Notes: generated by a model from the letters alone, not told the origin. A stretch of 64,000 nt of DNA from Bacteroidia bacterium (GCA_033391075.1 JAWPMV010000001.1:1240001-1304000); one strand, 5' to 3'. Counted from the stretch's first letter, positions 1 through 9,942 are shown. Translations and numbers: made by a program.

Positions 1-177
1 GCTTACCATACGGCGAATCTATTGGCAAGGCGAGAGGGGATTTTTGGCGGAGCAACTTCGGGAGCAAATGTTTGGGCTGCTATGAAACGCGCAAAAGATT
101 TAGGCCCGGGGAAAAAGATAGTTACCGTAATTTGTGATTCCGGATTGCGCTATTTGAATGGAGATTTATTCAGATAG
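1..177 (+). CDS. Cysteine synthase-like PLP enzyme, C-terminal end (partial)
   Basis: The frame is open from base 1 and stops at 175-177, so only about the last 58 residues are present. The text reads through GGATSGANV and then a stretch with KKIVTVICDSG followed by RYLN. This matches the end of cysteine synthase and cystathionine beta-synthase family (fold type II PLP) enzymes, where a glycine-rich GG-S/T-SGAN segment lies near the cofactor and a V-x-I-x-x-D-S/Y-G-x-RY strand closes the protein. The family makes cysteine from O-acetylserine and sulfide, or makes or uses cystathionine. The N-terminal half with the PLP lysine is outside the window, so the exact reaction cannot be told. Confidence 0.75.
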   Translation, partial: AYHTANLLARREGIFGGATSGANVWAAMKRAKDLGPGKKIVTVICDSGLRYLNGDLFR

Positions 178-211
178 TCTGTTAATTTGCGTTTCAAAAC
201 CTAATACATCC

Positions 212-1285
212 ATGAAGCAGCACACAATTACTAGCGTATTCTTATTACTGGTATTTCACTTATGCGGTTTTTCTCAGAACCTCATCATTGAGCGGATCGA
301 AAATTGTCCAAACAATATTCCCATTGATCCCGGCAAAGTATCCTTTCTGTATTTTTTGGAAGAGGGAAAACAGTCCCCATATCTGGATTGGGCTGAGGGA
401 TATCAAATTCCCGGCGACTCTTTGAAAAACTGGTCCTGCCGCTATAGAACCTTCAAAAATTCAGGCTTCCTGGAAGATGAGGGTACTGTATATGTGAAAT
501 TTGCCGAAAATGATGCAAGCCACGATTCTATTTATATAGATCGCATGTATGTAGAAATACGGGAAGATAATAGCCTGGATGTGAAATTTGCCTTTCGTTT
601 CGTCCTTTATAACAATCAAATTGTGAGGCTGAGTTGCTCGGACTCTGCACCCCTGGATCTGGCTGTTTTGACCTTGAAGTTTCAATACCGAAAAAGCTTT
701 AGTGAGATAGATAAAATGTCTCCTTTGCCACCTCCACCTCCATTTGATGTGAATAAGCAAGAAGAAGAGCGCCATAAATTGGCTATAGAGAAAATGAGTT
801 GTCCCGAAACCATTCGTTCATTTTCCTACAAAATCAAATTTAAAAGTCGCTTCAACCCCATCGAAGTCCACTATGGAGAACCATTTAGTATTCCTTTCCC
901 TGGGCCTGATGAAGAAGGGAAATTTGCCCTTAATTTGATTGATGAGGAGCATGGGACTTCCCTGATTATCCAAGTAGAAGATGATCCGGGAACAGCTTTA
1001 GTTAGTGATGAAGCTTATGGAGAAAAATTGATAGCCCAAATCTCGGCTGCATATGAAGGAAATACTTTTTTGGGGCAAGATGAAGTCGATAATATTGGGG
1101 GATTAAATTTCAAACGCTATCGTTTCAAAATATTTTCTGGAAAATGGGGACCCAGGATTCAGGAATTTTTGATTTTCAGGAATGGAGATGTCTTTTTGAA
1201 ACTCATCTGCCTGTATAAAGAAAATGGGCCCTATCGGGCACAAATTTTGGAATTGGAACAAGGCCTAAAGCTGGCTTTTCCCTAA
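212..1285 (+). CDS. Secreted protein of unknown function
   Basis: A protein of 357 residues with a clear signal peptide (basic MKQH start, hydrophobic core to about residue 18, cleavage after CGFSQ). I start it at 212 rather than at the in-frame ATG at 158, because that one overlaps the previous gene and would put 18 non-hydrophobic residues before the signal peptide. The mature part is mixed alpha/beta with a proline run (PLPPPPP) near residue 178, followed by a charged stretch, which looks like a linker between two halves. The second half (about residues 200-357) ends in strand-rich text. I do not recognise the family. It is likely periplasmic or outer-surface. The next gene begins 23 bases downstream on the same strand. 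Confidence 0.7.
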   Translation: MKQHTITSVFLLLVFHLCGFSQNLIIERIENCPNNIPIDPGKVSFLYFLEEGKQSPYLDWAEGYQIPGDSLKNWSCRYRTFKNSGFLEDEGTVYVKFAENDASHDSIYIDRMYVEIREDNSLDVKFAFRFVLYNNQIVRLSCSDSAPLDLAVLTLKFQYRKSFSEIDKMSPLPPPPPFDVNKQEEERHKLAIEKMSCPETIRSFSYKIKFKSRFNPIEVHYGEPFSIPFPGPDEEGKFALNLIDEEHGTSLIIQVEDDPGTALVSDEAYGEKLIAQISAAYEGNTFLGQDEVDNIGGLNFKRYRFKIFSGKWGPRIQEFLIFRNGDVFLKLICLYKENGPYRAQILELEQGLKLAFP

Positions 1286-1308
1286 CTTGAAGCAAATCGA
1301 TAGTCAAT

Positions 1309-3567
1309 ATGCCCAAAACTTTCCTCATCCATCTCCTTTGGATAGTTTTTCCATTTTTCTCCTGCAGTTCGACCCAGAGCCAGGAAGCTTCAATCGAAAA
1401 CGCAGAACCAGATTTAAGTTCCTTTACCCAATCCTTTCTCAAATATGAGTATAATAAAATAGCGATAGTTCATGTAGATGTGATTGACGGTTCAGGCGGA
1501 GAAATTAAAAGGGACCAAACAGTACTCATTGAGGGCGATAAAATCTACAAATTAGGACAAGCCTCTGCTCTACAGCTGCCTGAAGATTACTTTGTTGTGG
1601 ATGGTAAAGGGCAGAGCCTGATCCCCGGCATTATAGGGGTACACAATCATATGCGCTTTCCTGCAGGCGCCTTGCTGGCGACTTCTCCTCGTTTACATTT
1701 GGCAGCTGGAGTAACGACGATTCAGACTTGTGGAACCGGAAATCCGGAAGAAGAAATCTCAATCGGGAAGGCCATAAAAACAGGAAAGATACCCGGCCCG
1801 CAGATCGTTAATTCAGGACCCTATTTTACAGGTTCGGAGGGGAAAAGCAATTTTATCCAGGTCAGGGATACAGCTATGATAGGTGATACGATTGCTTATT
1901 GGGCAGATAGGGGCGTGGAATGGTTTAAAGTATATAGAAATACCCGGCCTGAGGATCTAAGATTGATCGTGGATGAGGCACATAAGCATGGGGCAAAAGT
2001 TACGGGCCACCTTTGTGCGACTACCTATCAGGAAGCAGCTGAAATCGGCATTGATGCGATTGAACACGGCTTTATCCATAGTTATGATCATGCAAAGGGA
2101 AAAGAAGTAGATAAATGTAATGGCAGTCGTGATTTTAGAAATGAATTGAATATAGAAAGTGAGGAAGTAAGGGCCGTACATCAGAAACTGATTGAAGCGG
2201 GTACAGCTTTGACGAGTACCCTGGCCATATTTGAAACACAGGCCAGAGGAGTTGCAGATGAAAGGAGTTTAGAACTCCTAAGTCCTTTTTATGTGGAAGC
2301 CTATGAGAATAGGAGAAAGCGAATGGAAGAACAAGGAGAGGCATGGTATTTCAAGAAGGCATGGCTGAAAAAGTCCATGGCTTATGATCTAGCCTTCTAT
2401 CGTGCAGGTGGTTTGCTCTGTGCTGGTCCTGATCCGGGCTTACACAATTTGCCCGGCTTTGGAGATCAAAAGAATTACGAGCTTTTTATAGAAGCAGGAT
2501 TCAAAGCGGAAGAGGCGATACAGGTTATGACGGCGAATGCTGCTCAATTATTAGAAAGAGAAAAGTTGGGGCAAATCAAAGAAGGCTATTATGCAGATTT
2601 GGTCTTACTGGACGGGGACTTGGAGAAGGATGCAAAAGTTATTCAAAAAGTGCGCACTGTATTCCGAAGAGGAAAAGCTTATGATCCTAAAAAATTACTA
2701 GAGGGCCTTGAAGGAAAAGTCGGCTCAGCTCGGGACAATGATATGCTGTATTTTGGTTTGGAAGCTCCTCTGGACGTTCCGGAAAAGCTGGCACCGAACT
2801 TCATCAGCTTGCCAGGTCGATATGAGTTTGGCTCAGTCTTTAGTAAAAAAGGTGATGAATTTTATTTTGGAGTGGACGAAAATGGACTTCCCAAGATCCT
2901 TTATTCAAAACTGGAAAATGGCGTGTGGACAGAAGCTGAAACCCTGATTTCAAACGACAGTATTGGGTATAATGATCCTATGCTTTCTCCTGATGAAAGT
3001 CGTTTATACTTTATTTCCAATCATCCCAAAAATCCAGGAGAAAAGCCGGCAGATATAGACATCTGGTATATAGAAAAGGATGGAGCGGGATGGTCAAAAC
3101 CTATCAATGCGGGACCTGCGATCAACTCCTCATCCAATGAGTATTTTATTTCCTTTACCGCAAAAGGAGATATGTATTTTTCTTCGAATAAAGCGGCTGA
3201 ACAAGATCATCGAAACAATTACGACATCTATCGTTCCGAGCTAAAAGAGGGCGAATTTCAGGAAGCTAAGGTATTAGGGGCAGGGGTTAATAGCCTGCAT
3301 TATGAAGCGGATGTTTATGTAGCTCCCGACGAGTCTTATCTGATATTTTGTGGCATGAGGCCCGAAGGATACGGACAGGGTGATCTTTATATCAGTTTTA
3401 AGCAAAAAGACGGGAGCTGGTCTAAATCAGAAAATATGGGAGAAAAAATCAATGATGAAGGCCACCAGCTATGTCCCTTTGTGACTGCAGACGGTAAGTA
3501 TTTTCTCTTCACCTCAAACAGAGACATATACTGGATACAGGCGGATTTTCTCCAAAACTATCGCTAA
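1309..3567 (+). CDS. Amidohydrolase fused to a PD40 beta-propeller, lipoprotein
   Basis: A 752-residue protein in two parts. Residues about 45-470 are a metal-dependent amidohydrolase of the imidazolonepropionase/prolidase-like group. The metal set looks complete: H112-N-H114 after the GIIGV strand, K207 (WFKVY), H234 (VTGHL), H253 (IEHGF) and D375 (GPDPG). Residues about 490-750 carry repeated segments such as LSPDESRLYFIS, FTAKGDMYFSS and VAPDESYLIF, typical of WD40-like PD40/TolB propeller blades. The N-terminus has a hydrophobic stretch ending FFSC-S at Cys19, so it is probably a lipoprotein in the periplasm or outer membrane. The family hydrolyses amide or peptide-like bonds; the substrate is unknown. 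The propeller may bind substrate or a partner. Confidence 0.85.
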   Translation: MPKTFLIHLLWIVFPFFSCSSTQSQEASIENAEPDLSSFTQSFLKYEYNKIAIVHVDVIDGSGGEIKRDQTVLIEGDKIYKLGQASALQLPEDYFVVDGKGQSLIPGIIGVHNHMRFPAGALLATSPRLHLAAGVTTIQTCGTGNPEEEISIGKAIKTGKIPGPQIVNSGPYFTGSEGKSNFIQVRDTAMIGDTIAYWADRGVEWFKVYRNTRPEDLRLIVDEAHKHGAKVTGHLCATTYQEAAEIGIDAIEHGFIHSYDHAKGKEVDKCNGSRDFRNELNIESEEVRAVHQKLIEAGTALTSTLAIFETQARGVADERSLELLSPFYVEAYENRRKRMEEQGEAWYFKKAWLKKSMAYDLAFYRAGGLLCAGPDPGLHNLPGFGDQKNYELFIEAGFKAEEAIQVMTANAAQLLEREKLGQIKEGYYADLVLLDGDLEKDAKVIQKVRTVFRRGKAYDPKKLLEGLEGKVGSARDNDMLYFGLEAPLDVPEKLAPNFISLPGRYEFGSVFSKKGDEFYFGVDENGLPKILYSKLENGVWTEAETLISNDSIGYNDPMLSPDESRLYFISNHPKNPGEKPADIDIWYIEKDGAGWSKPINAGPAINSSSNEYFISFTAKGDMYFSSNKAAEQDHRNNYDIYRSELKEGEFQEAKVLGAGVNSLHYEADVYVAPDESYLIFCGMRPEGYGQGDLYISFKQKDGSWSKSENMGEKINDEGHQLCPFVTADGKYFLFTSNRDIYWIQADFLQNYR

Positions 3568-3759
3568 GTCAATAGGGGCTGTACCTCAAAAAAATGGGGG
3601 TAAACCTTCAATCAAAACCTAAAGTCATCAGGTACTTTTGGCTTATTACCAATCGAAATAGGCCAGTATGGCGAAGTCTTTTTTTGATTTTCGTAATAAT
3701 TAACGTCTGGAAATTATTAGATTAGAGCTTAACCCTATGCCGTTTCCCCAAATACCGTG

Positions 3760-5910
3760 ATGATGAAAGGGATTATTTCCACATGTTTCTGCTTACTTTT
3801 TCTTTCTCATTCTCTTAGTGCCCAAAGTAATTATGTAGATAGCCTTACGCAATTGCTGGAGGTAAATCAGCCAGACAGCAATCGTCTCGGTGTTCTGCTA
3901 CGCCTGACAGAAAAATTCTACATGGAAGATACGAAGAAGGCCTTCCCCTATGCTGAAGAGGCAAAAAGTCTTTCGCTCCAATTGAACGATTTGTCAAATC
4001 TGGCGGAGGTTCAGTATTACCTAAGCTACCTTTACTATTTTGACTACAAAGACGAAGAAGCCCTTATAGCTGCTGATTCCTGTAAGCAACTCTACATATT
4101 AATCAATACCCCCAAATATTCCTGTGACTGTTTGTACATCCAGGGAGCTATTTATATGGGCTTAGGAAAAAAAGAAGAAGGACGAAAATCCTATGAAGAA
4201 GGACTGGAGATGGGGAAAAAATATGAATACCTGAGAGCCATCATTAACAATAGCAAAGGCCTGGGAGATATAGCCGAAACAGATGGAGATTATGAGAAAG
4301 CCCTGGAGTATTACCAATTATCCATGGAAGGAGAGGAAAAAGAGGATAATGCGCATGGTCAAGGAGTTGCTTACAATGATTTAGGCAGAATTTATGATTC
4401 TATGGGGCAGTATGAAAAGGGATTGTCCAAGTACTTAGAAGGATTGGCCTGGGCGGAGAAGTATAATCTAAACAGACTTCAGGCTACTTTTCTTTCTAAC
4501 ATAGCAGGCATTCATTTTCGGCAGAAGAATTATTCCAAGGCCGAAGAATTTGCAGAAAAAGGCCTTGAGAAATTCAGGGAAAACAGCGATCGGAGGGGGG
4601 AAGCAAAATCGATTCAAACCCTGGGGAATTGTGCATTCAATCAGGGGGAATTTCAATTGGCATTAGACTATTTTATGAAAGCAAGAGATATTCAAGAAGA
4701 GATTAAATACAAGCGGGGACTTACTTTTGCCTATTTCAATATGGGGAAATCCTACCATAAGTTGGGGCAAAAAAAGGAAGCCATAAAATTTCATGAAAAA
4801 AGCCTGGAATTGAGGGAGGAATTGGGTTTCAAAAGCGGTCAGGCAGGATCTCATAAGGCCCTGGGACAATTGTGGACCCAGGAAGGCAATTACAAAAAAG
4901 CATTGTTTCACTTGAAGAAAGGAGAACAAATCGCGGGAGAAAAAGAGCTCATCGAAGAGCAGGAAGGTATCTATAAAAATCTGGCCCAATATTATGAAGC
5001 TCGAGGAAATTTCAAGCAAGCCTTTTCCTATTTTGAGCAATATGCCCAGACGCGTGATAGCCTGCTAAATAAAGACCGCAATAAACAAATCGCAGATATG
5101 CAGACCCGCTATGAGACCAGTCAGAAAGAGCAAGAGATCCTGCGACAGGAAAAAGAAATTGCAGAGCTCGATGCCCAAAAAAGTGGAGCGATCATACAGA
5201 GGAATGCCTTCATAAGCGGTGGGCTCATCCTGAGTATTCTGGCTTTTCTGGGGCTGAGAATAAATCGCATCCAGCGAGAAAGAAATGACAAAAAAGCCTT
5301 AGCAGAAGCCTTGCTTTTTACCCAGGAAGAAGAAAGAAAAAGGATTGCCAGAGACCTGCATGACGGTATCGGCCAATCCTTACTCCTGATCAAAAAACAA
5401 TTGCTGAATAATGCATCCATCAGCGCAGAGAATCAGCATATGATCTCCGAAACCCTGGAGGAAGTTCGTTCGGTATCCCGAGACCTGCATCCATTTCAAT
5501 TGGAGAAGTTTGGCTTGAAAGCAGCTCTGGAGGAAGCCATTTTGAAGGTCGAAAGATCTAGCGATCTCTTCATAAGCAAGGAGCTGATCGAGCTCGATCA
5601 ATACCTCCCGCAAGCTGCGCATATCCATGTATTCCGGACTGTACAGGAAGCCCTAAGCAATATCATTAAACATGCCGAAGCAACTGCAGCGAAAGTAAGT
5701 GCTGAATTGAAGGATAATGAGGTGCTCATCCAAATCCGGGACAATGGGAAAGGCTTTGATCATGAATTGGAGATTGTGACCTCCAAAAGTCTGGGATTGC
5801 GAACGATGTTTGAACGAATTTCAGCCATTGGAGGAAAGTTGAAGATAGAGAAAGGAAATAATGGGAAAGGAAGCAATTTGAGCATAAGCATTCCCATCCA
5901 GAATATGTAA
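3760..5910 (+). CDS. TPR sensor histidine kinase (HisKA_3 type)
   Basis: About 716 residues. A signal peptide (to SLSAQS) leads into a periplasmic sensor of tetratricopeptide repeats (roughly residues 25-440). A short coiled coil follows, then one membrane helix near 485-500 (GLILSILAFLGL). The cytoplasmic kinase has a HisKA_3 dimerisation helix with the phosphoacceptor His in RIARDLHDGIGQS (His about 534) and a HATPase_c domain with the N box (QEALSNIIKHAE), the G1 box (DNGKGFD) and a G2-like segment (SLGLRTM). Three start codons lie together (GTG 3757, ATG 3760, ATG 3763); any of them fits. The response regulator gene follows 26 bases later and is almost certainly its partner. The signal sensed is unknown. 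Confidence 0.92.
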   Translation: MMKGIISTCFCLLFLSHSLSAQSNYVDSLTQLLEVNQPDSNRLGVLLRLTEKFYMEDTKKAFPYAEEAKSLSLQLNDLSNLAEVQYYLSYLYYFDYKDEEALIAADSCKQLYILINTPKYSCDCLYIQGAIYMGLGKKEEGRKSYEEGLEMGKKYEYLRAIINNSKGLGDIAETDGDYEKALEYYQLSMEGEEKEDNAHGQGVAYNDLGRIYDSMGQYEKGLSKYLEGLAWAEKYNLNRLQATFLSNIAGIHFRQKNYSKAEEFAEKGLEKFRENSDRRGEAKSIQTLGNCAFNQGEFQLALDYFMKARDIQEEIKYKRGLTFAYFNMGKSYHKLGQKKEAIKFHEKSLELREELGFKSGQAGSHKALGQLWTQEGNYKKALFHLKKGEQIAGEKELIEEQEGIYKNLAQYYEARGNFKQAFSYFEQYAQTRDSLLNKDRNKQIADMQTRYETSQKEQEILRQEKEIAELDAQKSGAIIQRNAFISGGLILSILAFLGLRINRIQRERNDKKALAEALLFTQEEERKRIARDLHDGIGQSLLLIKKQLLNNASISAENQHMISETLEEVRSVSRDLHPFQLEKFGLKAALEEAILKVERSSDLFISKELIELDQYLPQAAHIHVFRTVQEALSNIIKHAEATAAKVSAELKDNEVLIQIRDNGKGFDHELEIVTSKSLGLRTMFERISAIGGKLKIEKGNNGKGSNLSISIPIQNM

Positions 5911-5936
5911 GCCGAATCAAACCTATTACTGAAGTC

Positions 5937-6572
5937 ATGAGTATTACAGTTTTCAATGCGGATGATCATCCGATTCTGAGGAAAGGAGTTACGGATCTCC
6001 TCAATGAACAGGAAGGATTAGAGTGGGTGGGTAGTGCCGAAAATGGAGAAGAGGCATTGGCAAAAATACGCTTGCTGAAACCAGATGTGGCCATCCTGGA
6101 TATAGAGATGCCACGAATGACAGGCCTGGAAGTCGCAAAGCTCCTGATTGAAGAGGGGAGTACAACAGAATTTTGTTTGCTGACTTTATTTAAGGATGAA
6201 AGTTTTTTTCATCATGCGATAGAGGCAGGGATAAAAGGCTATTTACTAAAGGAAAGCTCGGAGCAGGAGATTATAGCTTGTGTGCATTCTCTAAGTAAAG
6301 GCAGGCCTTATGTAAATCCCAGCCTTACCCACTACCTGATCAAACCCAAAAATGCAAAAACCGATCTTTTATCGCGTTTATCCAATCATGAAATCAACAT
6401 CCTGAAACTGATCTCCAAGCAAAAAACGACGGCCGAGATCGCTGATATGCTATTCATTAGCCCTAAAACGGTCGGTAACCATCGCAGCAACATCGGGAAA
6501 AAACTGGAATTGAGCGGGGAGCAAAACGGCCTGCTCAGGTGGGCTTTGGAAAACAAGGAATTATTGCAGTAA
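5937..6572 (+). CDS. NarL/FixJ-type response regulator (REC + LuxR HTH)
   Basis: A 211-residue regulator. The receiver domain (about 1-120) has the acidic pair in NADDH, the phosphoacceptor Asp55 in AILDIEMP, and the conserved Lys in KGYLLKE. The C-terminal LuxR-type helix-turn-helix (about 145-205) reads LSNHEINILKLI, then TTAEIADMLFISPKTVGNH. It should bind DNA when phosphorylated by the TPR histidine kinase encoded just upstream, a standard pairing of a HisKA_3 kinase with a NarL-class regulator. The short gap suggests one transcript. The target genes cannot be read from the sequence. Position 87 is Leu-Thr-Leu where many receivers have a Thr or Ser switch residue, so Thr is present. Confidence 0.93.
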   Translation: MSITVFNADDHPILRKGVTDLLNEQEGLEWVGSAENGEEALAKIRLLKPDVAILDIEMPRMTGLEVAKLLIEEGSTTEFCLLTLFKDESFFHHAIEAGIKGYLLKESSEQEIIACVHSLSKGRPYVNPSLTHYLIKPKNAKTDLLSRLSNHEINILKLISKQKTTAEIADMLFISPKTVGNHRSNIGKKLELSGEQNGLLRWALENKELLQ

Positions 6573-6619
6573 AGAAATACAGCTACGATTTACTAACTTA
6601 GGGCTCTTAAGCCCTGATT

Positions 6620-8287
6620 ATGAAACTACGACTGACCCAACTACTATCATGGATCTTTTTGATCTCCTTTCTCTCCTGTGAGAACAGCGCACCAACAGAA
6701 AAAACCTATCCCAAATCAGAGAAATACGAAGAGCTTGTTCAACTTTTTAAAGACTGGCGCGAATTCGAAAAACCTCCCATGCGGGAAGGAGCTCCCGATT
6801 ATACAGCTGCTACTTTTGATAAAAGATGGCCAGAATTTAAAGACCTACAGGCCAAACATCAGGCAATCGATCCTTCTTCCTGGCCGGTAGATCAGCAAGT
6901 AGACTGGCATATCGTCCGGGCGGAAATGAATGGCTATGACTTCAACCATCGCATCCTCAAACCCTGGCAAAGAGATCCCGCTTATTATAAAAGTCTTTGG
7001 ATGTATCGCTCCGATGTCCCTGCTCATGAAGGACCTACCCATCATGCAACCACAGAAATATGGACCTATGACTTCCCGCTAAGTGAAGAATCCAAAACAG
7101 ATTTACTCGCTGATCTTGGCGTTATTCCCCCCCTCAATGAACAGGCCAAACTGAATCTGACCGGCAATGCAAAAGATCTCTGGATCACAGGTATCCGAGA
7201 CATCAAAAACCAGAGTAGAGGACTGGAGCATATCAAAGGATGGGAGGGAATAAAGGAACATAAGGATGTAGTTGCTGCCCTTGATGTAGCTATAGCTTCG
7301 ACCAATGAGTTGGCTGATTGGTTAGAGGGAGAAGCAGATAAAAAAACCGGGCCTTCCGGAATAGGGAAAGAGAATTATAGCTGGTACCTGCAAAATGTCC
7401 ACCTTGTTCCCCTGAGTTGGGAAGATGAGGTCATGATTCTCAAACGTGAACTCAATCGTGCCTGGTCCTCCCTCAAGCTCGAAGAACATAGAAATCGCAA
7501 TGTGCCGGAACTTACAGATGCAGATTCTCCTGAGGCATATGAGGCCCTGGCAGAGCGTTCTGCTAAAAGCCTGATGAATTTTCTGGAGAATGAGGATATC
7601 GTTACGGTCAAAGATTATTTTGAGCCTGCTCTTCGGGAGCATCTGGGCGCTTTTGTCCCAAAAGAAAGCCGAAACTTCTTTTGGATTGGCGCTCATTATG
7701 ATCCTCGCCCACTTTACTCACATTTTTATCACTGGTTTGAATTGGCGAGAATGGATACAGAACCCCACAAAAGCGAGATCAGAAAAGGACCTTTGCTCTA
7801 CAATATCTTTGATTCTCGCAATGAAGGAACTGCGACTGCCGTAGAAGAAATGTTTATGGGTGCTGGTCTCTATGATGATGATCCAAGGGTACGAGAAATT
7901 GTCTATATCATGATTGCCCAAAGAGCTGCCAGAGGACTAGGATCCCTTTATGCCCACGCCAATGAAATGAGTATGGAAGAAGCGGGAGGTATTCATTCCG
8001 AATTTACCCCCAGAGGCTGGATGAAAACCGAGAAGGAACTCCTCATTTTCGAGCAACACCTCTACCTGCGTCAGCCCGGTTATGGAACCAGCTATATCAC
8101 AGGTAAGTATCTGCTTGAAGCTGCCATGGCGGACTATGCACGTATCAAAGAGGGAAAAGGAGAAAGCTTTGAGTTAAAGGCTTTCTTCGATGAGCTAAAC
8201 TCCATAGGTAATATTCCTATCGCGCTTGGGCATTGGCAAATGACAGGTGTTGATGAACATTTAAAAAGTTCCGGACTTATAAAATAA
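6620..8287 (+). CDS. DUF885-like lipoprotein with degenerate metal site
   Basis: 555 residues. The N-terminal hydrophobic segment ends FLSC-E, a Bacteroidota-type lipobox, so it should be a lipoprotein. The body is mostly helical. The C-terminal part ([20 protein letters not shown], then MEEAGGI and a PRGWM segment) follows the pattern of DUF885 proteins, which are distant relatives of M32-like metallopeptidases. Where those proteins carry an HExxH-like motif, this one reads [13 protein letters not shown], so the usual histidines are missing. It may be an inactive or altered member. The gene follows the response regulator by 48 bases, and a small GC hairpin (AGGGCT-CTTA-AGCCCT) lies in that gap. 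The family assignment is moderate. Confidence 0.6.
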   Translation: MKLRLTQLLSWIFLISFLSCENSAPTEKTYPKSEKYEELVQLFKDWREFEKPPMREGAPDYTAATFDKRWPEFKDLQAKHQAIDPSSWPVDQQVDWHIVRAEMNGYDFNHRILKPWQRDPAYYKSLWMYRSDVPAHEGPTHHATTEIWTYDFPLSEESKTDLLADLGVIPPLNEQAKLNLTGNAKDLWITGIRDIKNQSRGLEHIKGWEGIKEHKDVVAALDVAIASTNELADWLEGEADKKTGPSGIGKENYSWYLQNVHLVPLSWEDEVMILKRELNRAWSSLKLEEHRNRNVPELTDADSPEAYEALAERSAKSLMNFLENEDIVTVKDYFEPALREHLGAFVPKESRNFFWIGAHYDPRPLYSHFYHWFELARMDTEPHKSEIRKGPLLYNIFDSRNEGTATAVEEMFMGAGLYDDDPRVREIVYIMIAQRAARGLGSLYAHANEMSMEEAGGIHSEFTPRGWMKTEKELLIFEQHLYLRQPGYGTSYITGKYLLEAAMADYARIKEGKGESFELKAFFDELNSIGNIPIALGHWQMTGVDEHLKSSGLIK

Positions 8288-8312
8288 GCTCAACCTCAAA
8301 TAAATCAGAATC

Positions 8313-8864
8313 ATGAACACAAATTTCCGGAATGGAGACAGATTGATGAGTATTGCTGCCATTATAGTAAGTGTCGGCACGCTAGTCGTTTTTAGCTATC
8401 AAACCAATCTTATCCGTAAACAGCAATTCATGTCTGTGTATCCCCATTTGGACATTGGTCATTATGGGAGCAATGGACTCAATTATAAATACCTACTTAA
8501 AAATGAAGGCATCGGTCCTGCGATGATCAAATCAGTGAAAATTACTGATAAGGCTGGGAAAAGCTATGATAAGCTGCTTGAATACCTGGAAGATCATATC
8601 TACATGGAGGATTCGATTTTTTATTATCATTCAGATATTTTTGAAGGGCGATTTATTCCTGCCGGAGAAGAGATTCCGCTGATAGGACTTCTTGACAACG
8701 AAAGCCTCAAAGTTTATGGAGACATTCGCAATACGCTCGAAGGATCTATGAAGTTGAAAAATGCGCTCTCCGGTGATAGCCTGGATTTTGAAATTGTCTA
8801 TGAATCTATCTATGAGGAAAGCTGGACGATTAACAATGAGGCTTATATGCCTGAGAAAAACTAG
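8313..8864 (+). CDS. Small protein with an N-terminal membrane anchor, unknown function
   Basis: 183 residues. A single membrane helix near residues 11-29 (SIAAIIVSVGTLVVFSY) is followed by a basic-polar stretch (NLIRKQQ) and a soluble strand-rich domain. The layout resembles a common Bacteroidota class of membrane-anchored hypothetical proteins whose soluble part contains the phrase YLLKNEGIGPAMIKSVKI, i.e. a beta-sandwich-like segment with asparagine and glycine turns. No catalytic motif is visible. It starts 25 bases after the DUF885-like gene and sits in a run of small envelope genes on the same strand. Function unknown. Confidence 0.75.
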   Translation: MNTNFRNGDRLMSIAAIIVSVGTLVVFSYQTNLIRKQQFMSVYPHLDIGHYGSNGLNYKYLLKNEGIGPAMIKSVKITDKAGKSYDKLLEYLEDHIYMEDSIFYYHSDIFEGRFIPAGEEIPLIGLLDNESLKVYGDIRNTLEGSMKLKNALSGDSLDFEIVYESIYEESWTINNEAYMPEKN

Positions 8865-8882
8865 AATGTTTTAAAGAACCCT

Positions 8883-9527
8883 ATGAAAACTTGGCTTGCA
8901 AGTCTGTTAATATGCCTGATCCTGATTCCCTCGCACGCACAGGAAAGGCAATACTTTCGATTAAAGAAAAAAAGCAAGAAACGGCATGTCGTGATAACTC
9001 CAGACCTCAATGGAAGCATCATTATGTTGAGGATTTCGGGCTATTTTGATAAGGCTAAACAGATCAGTTATCTGGATACATTGAGTGGTTATCAAATTTC
9101 GGTACCTGATTACCTGGAAATGTGGGACTCGGATAAATACAATATGCTCAATGCTTTGTTTCCGGAAATTGAAGGGATTAGAAATGCAGTGTCCATAACT
9201 TCCTATCGAAAAGATGCTTTTGATGGCTTCCAGGGGTTTAAGAATTATATCATTGAAGATAGTACCTATGGGCTAGGTGTGAAGCCTCCCTGGTCGGGGG
9301 GACAAAGCTTTCTTGAGATCGAAAGAAAAAACTACAAGACTATGGAGGGCTTTGTCGTCGATCAGGTATTTCGAGGAGGTGTTTACCGGGCATTTTATTA
9401 TTTGATAGAAACTCCCAAAGCCTACCTCTGGGCCAATTTCGTGGCAACTCCTGAAACCTATGAACTCAATATTGATCGATTTTATCAATTTATAAGTCGC
9501 TTGAAATTTATAGAAGGACAGAATTAA
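8883..9527 (+). CDS. Secreted protein of unknown function
   Basis: 214 residues with a clean signal peptide (MKTWLASLLICLILIPSHAQ). The mature protein starts with a very basic stretch (RLKKKSKKRH) and then alternates strands and short helices, ending in DRFYQFISRLKFIEG. This C-terminal pattern (a final helix before a short strand) resembles small periplasmic proteins of the DUF4136/PsbP-like sort, but I cannot assign a family. It follows its neighbour by 18 bases, so the two genes are probably co-transcribed. Function unknown. Confidence 0.72.
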   Translation: MKTWLASLLICLILIPSHAQERQYFRLKKKSKKRHVVITPDLNGSIIMLRISGYFDKAKQISYLDTLSGYQISVPDYLEMWDSDKYNMLNALFPEIEGIRNAVSITSYRKDAFDGFQGFKNYIIEDSTYGLGVKPPWSGGQSFLEIERKNYKTMEGFVVDQVFRGGVYRAFYYLIETPKAYLWANFVATPETYELNIDRFYQFISRLKFIEGQN

Positions 9528-9576
9528 TGCAGGCTGTCACATTTCCCTTTCGCAGGTGTTTCCACTTAAAGACCCT

Positions 9577-9942
9577 ATGAAAGAAGAAATTCTCGCCAAA
9601 GAAGAAGAACTAAGACAGGCCATGTTAGAGTCAGATATTTCCCACCTGGAAACGCTGATCCACGACAAACTGATTTTTCATATTCCTGGAGGAATGATAG
9701 TTAGTAAGAAAATGGATCTGGAAAATTACCGCAGGAGGAAGATGCGTGTTAACAAGCTCAAATTCCTGACTCAGAAAGTTGAGGTTTATGGGGATGCCGC
9801 TGTAGTGAGTGTGGAGGTGGAAATGAAAGGGAATTTTGATGCGCATGATTTCGAAGGGCGTTTCCGTTTCCTGAGAGTATGGAAGCAAGAGGAAGGAAAC
9901 TGGAAGGTAGTCGCAGGTGCAAGTTCCCCGCTTTCTTCTTAA
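9577..9942 (+). CDS. NTF2-like (DUF4440/SnoaL-type) small protein
   Basis: 121 residues from the ATG at 9577; an in-frame GTG at 9556 is possible but adds only a short tail. The pattern is a first helix (EEELRQAMLESD), ISHLETLIHDKLIFH, then G-rich turns and paired strands ending RFLRVWKQEEGNWKVVAG. This is the nuclear transport factor 2-like fold of the DUF4440 type: a cone-shaped alpha+beta barrel with a pocket. Members range from isomerases and dehydratases to pure binding proteins. No catalytic dyad is obvious, and there is no signal peptide, so it is probably cytoplasmic. The concluding VWK...GxWKVV motif is characteristic of the family. Confidence 0.8.
   Translation: MKEEILAKEEELRQAMLESDISHLETLIHDKLIFHIPGGMIVSKKMDLENYRRRKMRVNKLKFLTQKVEVYGDAAVVSVEVEMKGNFDAHDFEGRFRFLRVWKQEEGNWKVVAGASSPLSS

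Noticed and set aside
158..211. Upstream ATG for the second gene
   Set aside because: It overlaps the cysteine-synthase-like gene and adds residues before a signal peptide that begins neatly at 212.
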